Source: Methanothrix harundinacea 6Ac (GTDB taxonomy: Archaea; Halobacteriota; Methanosarcinia; Methanotrichales; Methanotrichaceae). From it: a stretch of DNA of 64,000 nucleotides. Positions 61,698-64,000 of the stretch are shown one piece after another. Under the pieces are notes generated by a model. It ran no database searches, had not been told where the DNA came from, and saw nothing but the letters and a program-made list of their open reading frames with translations. Location: positions 372,001-436,000 of the forward strand of contig NC_017527.1 of the NCBI RefSeq assembly GCF_000235565.1, given 5' to 3'. The position numbers and the translations under genes were made by a program. How positions within the stretch are numbered: the stretch's first letter is position 1; each line of letters opens with the position of its first letter.

Positions 61698-61803
61698 AAG
61701 TCCAGGCGATGCAGAATATGGTATATTTACCTTCTCGTCATCCTCAGAAGGCCGGTGGTCGGGGGGGAGGGTCCCAGCTAAAATTATTTAAATCAAGGAG
61801 TCG

Positions 61804-62481
61804 ATGATACTTTCGATGGACCAAGACTCCTTCCCCTGCGATCTCGTGACCTGGAATGAGTTCTACGACCTTGCCCGGACTTTATCCAGGATCATCAAGG
61901 CTTCGGGGTGGCGCCCCGACCTGGTGGTGGCGATAGGCCGGGGCGGCTACGTCCCGGCCCGGGTCGTCTGCGACTTTCTTGTCCACGACCTCCTCACCAG
62001 CATCAAGGTCGAGCACTGGGGGATTGCGGCTCAGAGGAGGGAAAGGGCATCGGTCCGTTTCCCCCTGGCGACTGCAGCCTCCGGCCAGAGGGTCCTCGTC
62101 GTCGACGACGTCACCGACACCGGGGAGACCCTGGCGGCGGCGACGGGGTACTTGAAGAGCCTGGGGGCCGGGGAGGTGAGGACCGCGGTCCTCCAGCACA
62201 AGGCCAGCTCAACGATCGAGCCGGACTACTACGCCGAGAGGATCGATCTATGGAGGTGGATCATATACCCCTGGGCGGCCCACGAGGACCTGGTGGGTTT
62301 CACCGGACGGGTCCTCTCCGGGGCAGGTCGCCCCCTCTCGAAGGGGGATATCATCGCAGAATTGAAGAGGAGGTTTGAGATCGATCTGGATCAGGTGGAG
62401 ATGGCCGAGGTCCTGGAGGACCTCGTCTCCCTGGGGATGGCCATCAGGTCTGGATCGGTTTATACCGCCACAAGATGCTGA
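61804..62481 (+). CDS. Phosphoribosyltransferase with C-terminal winged-helix-like domain
   Basis: A 225-residue protein. The PRPP-binding motif is VLVVDDVTDTGETLAAA near residues 98-114, with AIGRGGYVPARVVCDFL earlier, as in archaeal hypoxanthine/xanthine-type PRTases. Residues 170-225 (SKGDIIAELKRRFEIDLDQVEMAEVLEDLVSLGMAI) look like a winged helix. Starts at 61804 or 61816 are both possible; AAGGAG lies just before 61804 and AATTATTTAAAT upstream. The substrate base is unknown. Confidence 0.85.
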   Translation: MILSMDQDSFPCDLVTWNEFYDLARTLSRIIKASGWRPDLVVAIGRGGYVPARVVCDFLVHDLLTSIKVEHWGIAAQRRERASVRFPLATAASGQRVLVVDDVTDTGETLAAATGYLKSLGAGEVRTAVLQHKASSTIEPDYYAERIDLWRWIIYPWAAHEDLVGFTGRVLSGAGRPLSKGDIIAELKRRFEIDLDQVEMAEVLEDLVSLGMAIRSGSVYTATRC

Positions 62482-62562
62482 TTAGATTGGGGATTTGGAT
62501 AAACAAAAATAACCTATTTATATGAGAATGATTTTGTAACCAGAAAAATAGCTGTGGTATTT

Positions 62563-62952
62563 ATGAGACAATTTTCGGTCAAAGTCTTGGACGACGACGA
62601 CCGGGAGTTCGTCGAGGTCCTCCGGGACCTGGGCATCCCCCGGAACGTCGCCAGCATGATCACCTACCTCGCCAACGTCCAGGAGGCTACCTCCCGGGAG
62701 ATCGAGATCGGATCCAACCTCCGCCAGCCCGAGGTAAGCATCGCCATGAGGGCCCTTCGGAACAACGGCTGGGTCGAGGAGCGGGAGGTCAAGAAGGACG
62801 GGAAGGGGAGGCCGATGAAGGTCTACCGGCTGATAAGATCTCTTGAGGAGATCATAACCCACTTCGAAGAGGAGAAGAGGCTGGAGTCTACACGGGTTAT
62901 GGAAGACATTGGCCGGCTGAAGGATCTGAGCGGAAGGCTCAGCAGCATCTGA
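62563..62952 (+). CDS. Winged-helix transcriptional regulator (TrmB/ArsR-like)
   Basis: A 129-residue protein. Residues 20-80 form a winged helix: VLRDLGIPRNVASMITYLANVQEATSREIEIGSNLRQPEVSIAMRALRNNGWV with wing KKDGKGRPMKVYRL. A C-terminal coiled coil (EEIITHFEEEKRLESTRV) likely dimerises. I use ATG 62563; GTG 62554 is three codons upstream. CTATTTAT (62514-62521) is its TATA box, without the TTATA element or Pho-type box. Target genes unknown. Confidence 0.82.
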   Translation: MRQFSVKVLDDDDREFVEVLRDLGIPRNVASMITYLANVQEATSREIEIGSNLRQPEVSIAMRALRNNGWVEEREVKKDGKGRPMKVYRLIRSLEEIITHFEEEKRLESTRVMEDIGRLKDLSGRLSSI

Positions 62953-62960
62953 AAATCTCC

Positions 62961-63173
62961 TCATCCAGAGGAGACGACCCGGACGATCTCCAGGTCTTTG
63001 GCCTCCACCAGATCGTCGGCGGGAACGGGGTGGCCCTCCAACAGCGCCACCACCGTCTCGGGGTTTATGTTCAGAAGCATGAAGAGCTGGTCGTAGGTCA
63101 GGTCCCTATCGAGATCGACGGTCCTCTCAGTGACGAGGCCGTCGGCGCGGATCCGGATCTTGAGGGCTCTCAC
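62961..63173 (-). CDS. MoaD/ThiS-like sulfur-carrier or ubiquitin-like protein
   Basis: A 70-residue beta-grasp protein: LKIRIRADGLVTERTVDLDRDLTYDQLFMLLNINPETVVALLEGHPVPADDLV, ending EIVRVVSSG. Relatives end in GG, which is adenylated and carries sulfur; here the end is SSG, a single glycine. GTG 63173 overlaps the stop of the small upstream ORF (GTGA) with GGAGGA before it. It could serve tRNA thiolation or molybdopterin synthesis. Confidence 0.8.
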   Translation of the reverse strand: MRALKIRIRADGLVTERTVDLDRDLTYDQLFMLLNINPETVVALLEGHPVPADDLVEAKDLEIVRVVSSG

Positions 63174-63301
63174 TCCTCCTTCTCACCGCCTGGGCCCACG
63201 AGATCGTCGAGGTTCTCCTCTATCAGCTTCTTCTCCAGGTTCTCCGTCTTCTTGTCGCCCTTCCTCTCTACGTCCCTTTTCTTGAACTTGGGCACCAGCA
63301 T
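63170..63301 (-). CDS. Tiny charged protein upstream of the sulfur carrier
   Basis: A 43-residue reading frame, MLVPKFKKRDVERKGDKKTE, then NLEKKLIEENLDDLVGPGGEKEE. It is highly charged and probably helical. GGAGGGGTG directly before ATG 63301, and stop/start overlap with the carrier gene, support translation. No family recognised. It may partner the sulfur carrier. Confidence 0.65.
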   Translation of the reverse strand: MLVPKFKKRDVERKGDKKTENLEKKLIEENLDDLVGPGGEKEE

Positions 63302-63343
63302 CACCCCTCCGTCCTTTCGATCTCGGGCGGTATTAACCTTTCG

Positions 63344-64000
63344 TCACCCTAGCCTCCGTCCTAGGAGAGCCCACTGGTCGTAGATCCCCAGGTCGTCGGG
63401 GTTCGCCGCCACCTCGGCGGCCCATCCGACGGACCCGAGGGCTTCGGCGACGATCCGGGCCTCCCTCTCGGTGTAGGTGGTGTAGATCACCATCTTCTCC
63501 GCGAGCTTCGACGAGCTGACGAGAACCTCCCTCCAGAGGGGCCAGTTGACGTCGTCGATCAGCCCCACCATGAACCCCACCACCACATCGAACCGCCGGG
63601 GAGGGAAGAACCGGTCCAGGAGCCGGGCGTCCAGGACCATCGCCCTATCGGAGTCGAGGTGGCCCGCCTTCAGGGCCATGCAGATCTCGCAGCTGTCCAG
63701 GTCCTCGGTCCAGGGCCGGAACCCGAGCCTCTTCAGGGCCTGGGTCCCCATCCCGCTCCCGCAGCAGACCTCCAGAACCTCGCTTCCGGCGGGGAGGAGG
63801 GGCCGCAGGAACCTCTCCAGGCCCTCGATCCTCTCGGGGACGAAGAGGGGGGGGCTGGCCACGGGGCAGGCGTCGCAGAAGAGCTCACTTCTGAGGGAGA
63901 TGGCGAGGGCCTCCACCACCCCCTCCAAAAACTTCTCTTCCTCCACCCGGACGACTCTGGCTGCACCGTCCTGGAGGTAGCCGTCCAGGGCCCGGGAGCC
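63344..64000 (-). CDS. SAM-dependent methyltransferase-like protein (5' end outside window)
   Basis: The frame is open to the right edge, and residues before the possible GTG at 63946 (GSRALDGYLQDGAARVVRV) look coding, so the true start is probably beyond 64000. The visible part has GSEVLEVCCGSGMGTQALKRLG, the SAM-binding motif I, then FDVVVGFMVGLIDDVNW. CDACP and VCCGSG add cysteines. The substrate is unknown. The small ORF and sulfur carrier follow on the same strand. Confidence 0.75.
   Translation of the reverse strand, partial: GSRALDGYLQDGAARVVRVEEEKFLEGVVEALAISLRSELFCDACPVASPPLFVPERIEGLERFLRPLLPAGSEVLEVCCGSGMGTQALKRLGFRPWTEDLDSCEICMALKAGHLDSDRAMVLDARLLDRFFPPRRFDVVVGFMVGLIDDVNWPLWREVLVSSSKLAEKMVIYTTYTEREARIVAEALGSVGWAAEVAANPDDLGIYDQWALLGRRLG

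Overview
The window is GC-rich archaeal chromosome from a methanogen, most probably a Methanothrix (Methanosaeta)-type member of the Methanosarcinales. The evidence is a formylmethanofuran dehydrogenase operon (fwdDBAC), a split archaeal RNA polymerase (rpoH-B2-B1-A1-A2), TBP, a histone, Alba, TFS, PCNA with PriL, Orc1/Cdc6, GatE, PurP, Bud32 and two tRNA genes with archaeal introns. No IS element, prophage or CRISPR array was seen. Genus is an inference from gene content.

Layout. 1-6900: an Lhr-type helicase running off the left edge, a LOG/TIGR00725 protein, a lipoprotein built from six 54-bp repeats, hisS, tbp, tRNA-Thr and an archaeal ornithine cyclodeaminase. 6941-12100: one minus-strand transcription unit of five consecutive CBS-domain genes (18 CBS motifs) joined by start/stop overlaps to an ATP-dependent RNA ligase, behind a promoter with a perfect inverted repeat on its TATA box. 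12131-17780: moaB, a CGGC protein, bud32, alba-purN-HIT, an amphi-Trp protein, a TudS-like protein, a PH-like protein and purP. 17857-23728: fwdDBAC, divergent from leuD-leuB. 23799-33060: tRNA-Lys, then the RNA polymerase/ribosomal operon ending at rps7 without elongation factors. 33210-45842: an NDH-2-like flavoprotein, aroC, a moeA fusion, a secreted protein, pcn-priL-GNAT, tfs, an ACT/DUF5612 protein, a glutaredoxin-like protein, histone, gatE and orc1/cdc6.

45835-57893 is a phosphate-acquisition region: three PstS-type binding proteins, an alkaline phosphatase, two near-duplicate pstC genes and pstA, with no pstB or phoU. Six promoters here share an architecture I do not recognise: a GTATATAGAATATAT box (identical in three, 13/15 in two, a half-site in one), a CTATTTAT-type TATA box, and in most a TTATA-like element 24-26 bases further down. 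Box-to-TATA distances fall at about 10-bp steps (19, 28, 37, 38, 48, 57). This looks like an archaeal Pho regulon with a helically phased activator site. One such promoter drives only a 45-codon orphan ORF.

57941-64000: a bifunctional Nnr, moaC, small ORFs, trpS, a phosphoribosyltransferase, a winged-helix regulator, a MoaD/ThiS-like protein preceded by a tiny ORF, and a methyltransferase-like gene cut by the right edge.

The strongest candidates for something undescribed are the phased Pho-type promoter family and the CBS-array/RNA-ligase operon. Both are read from sequence alone.
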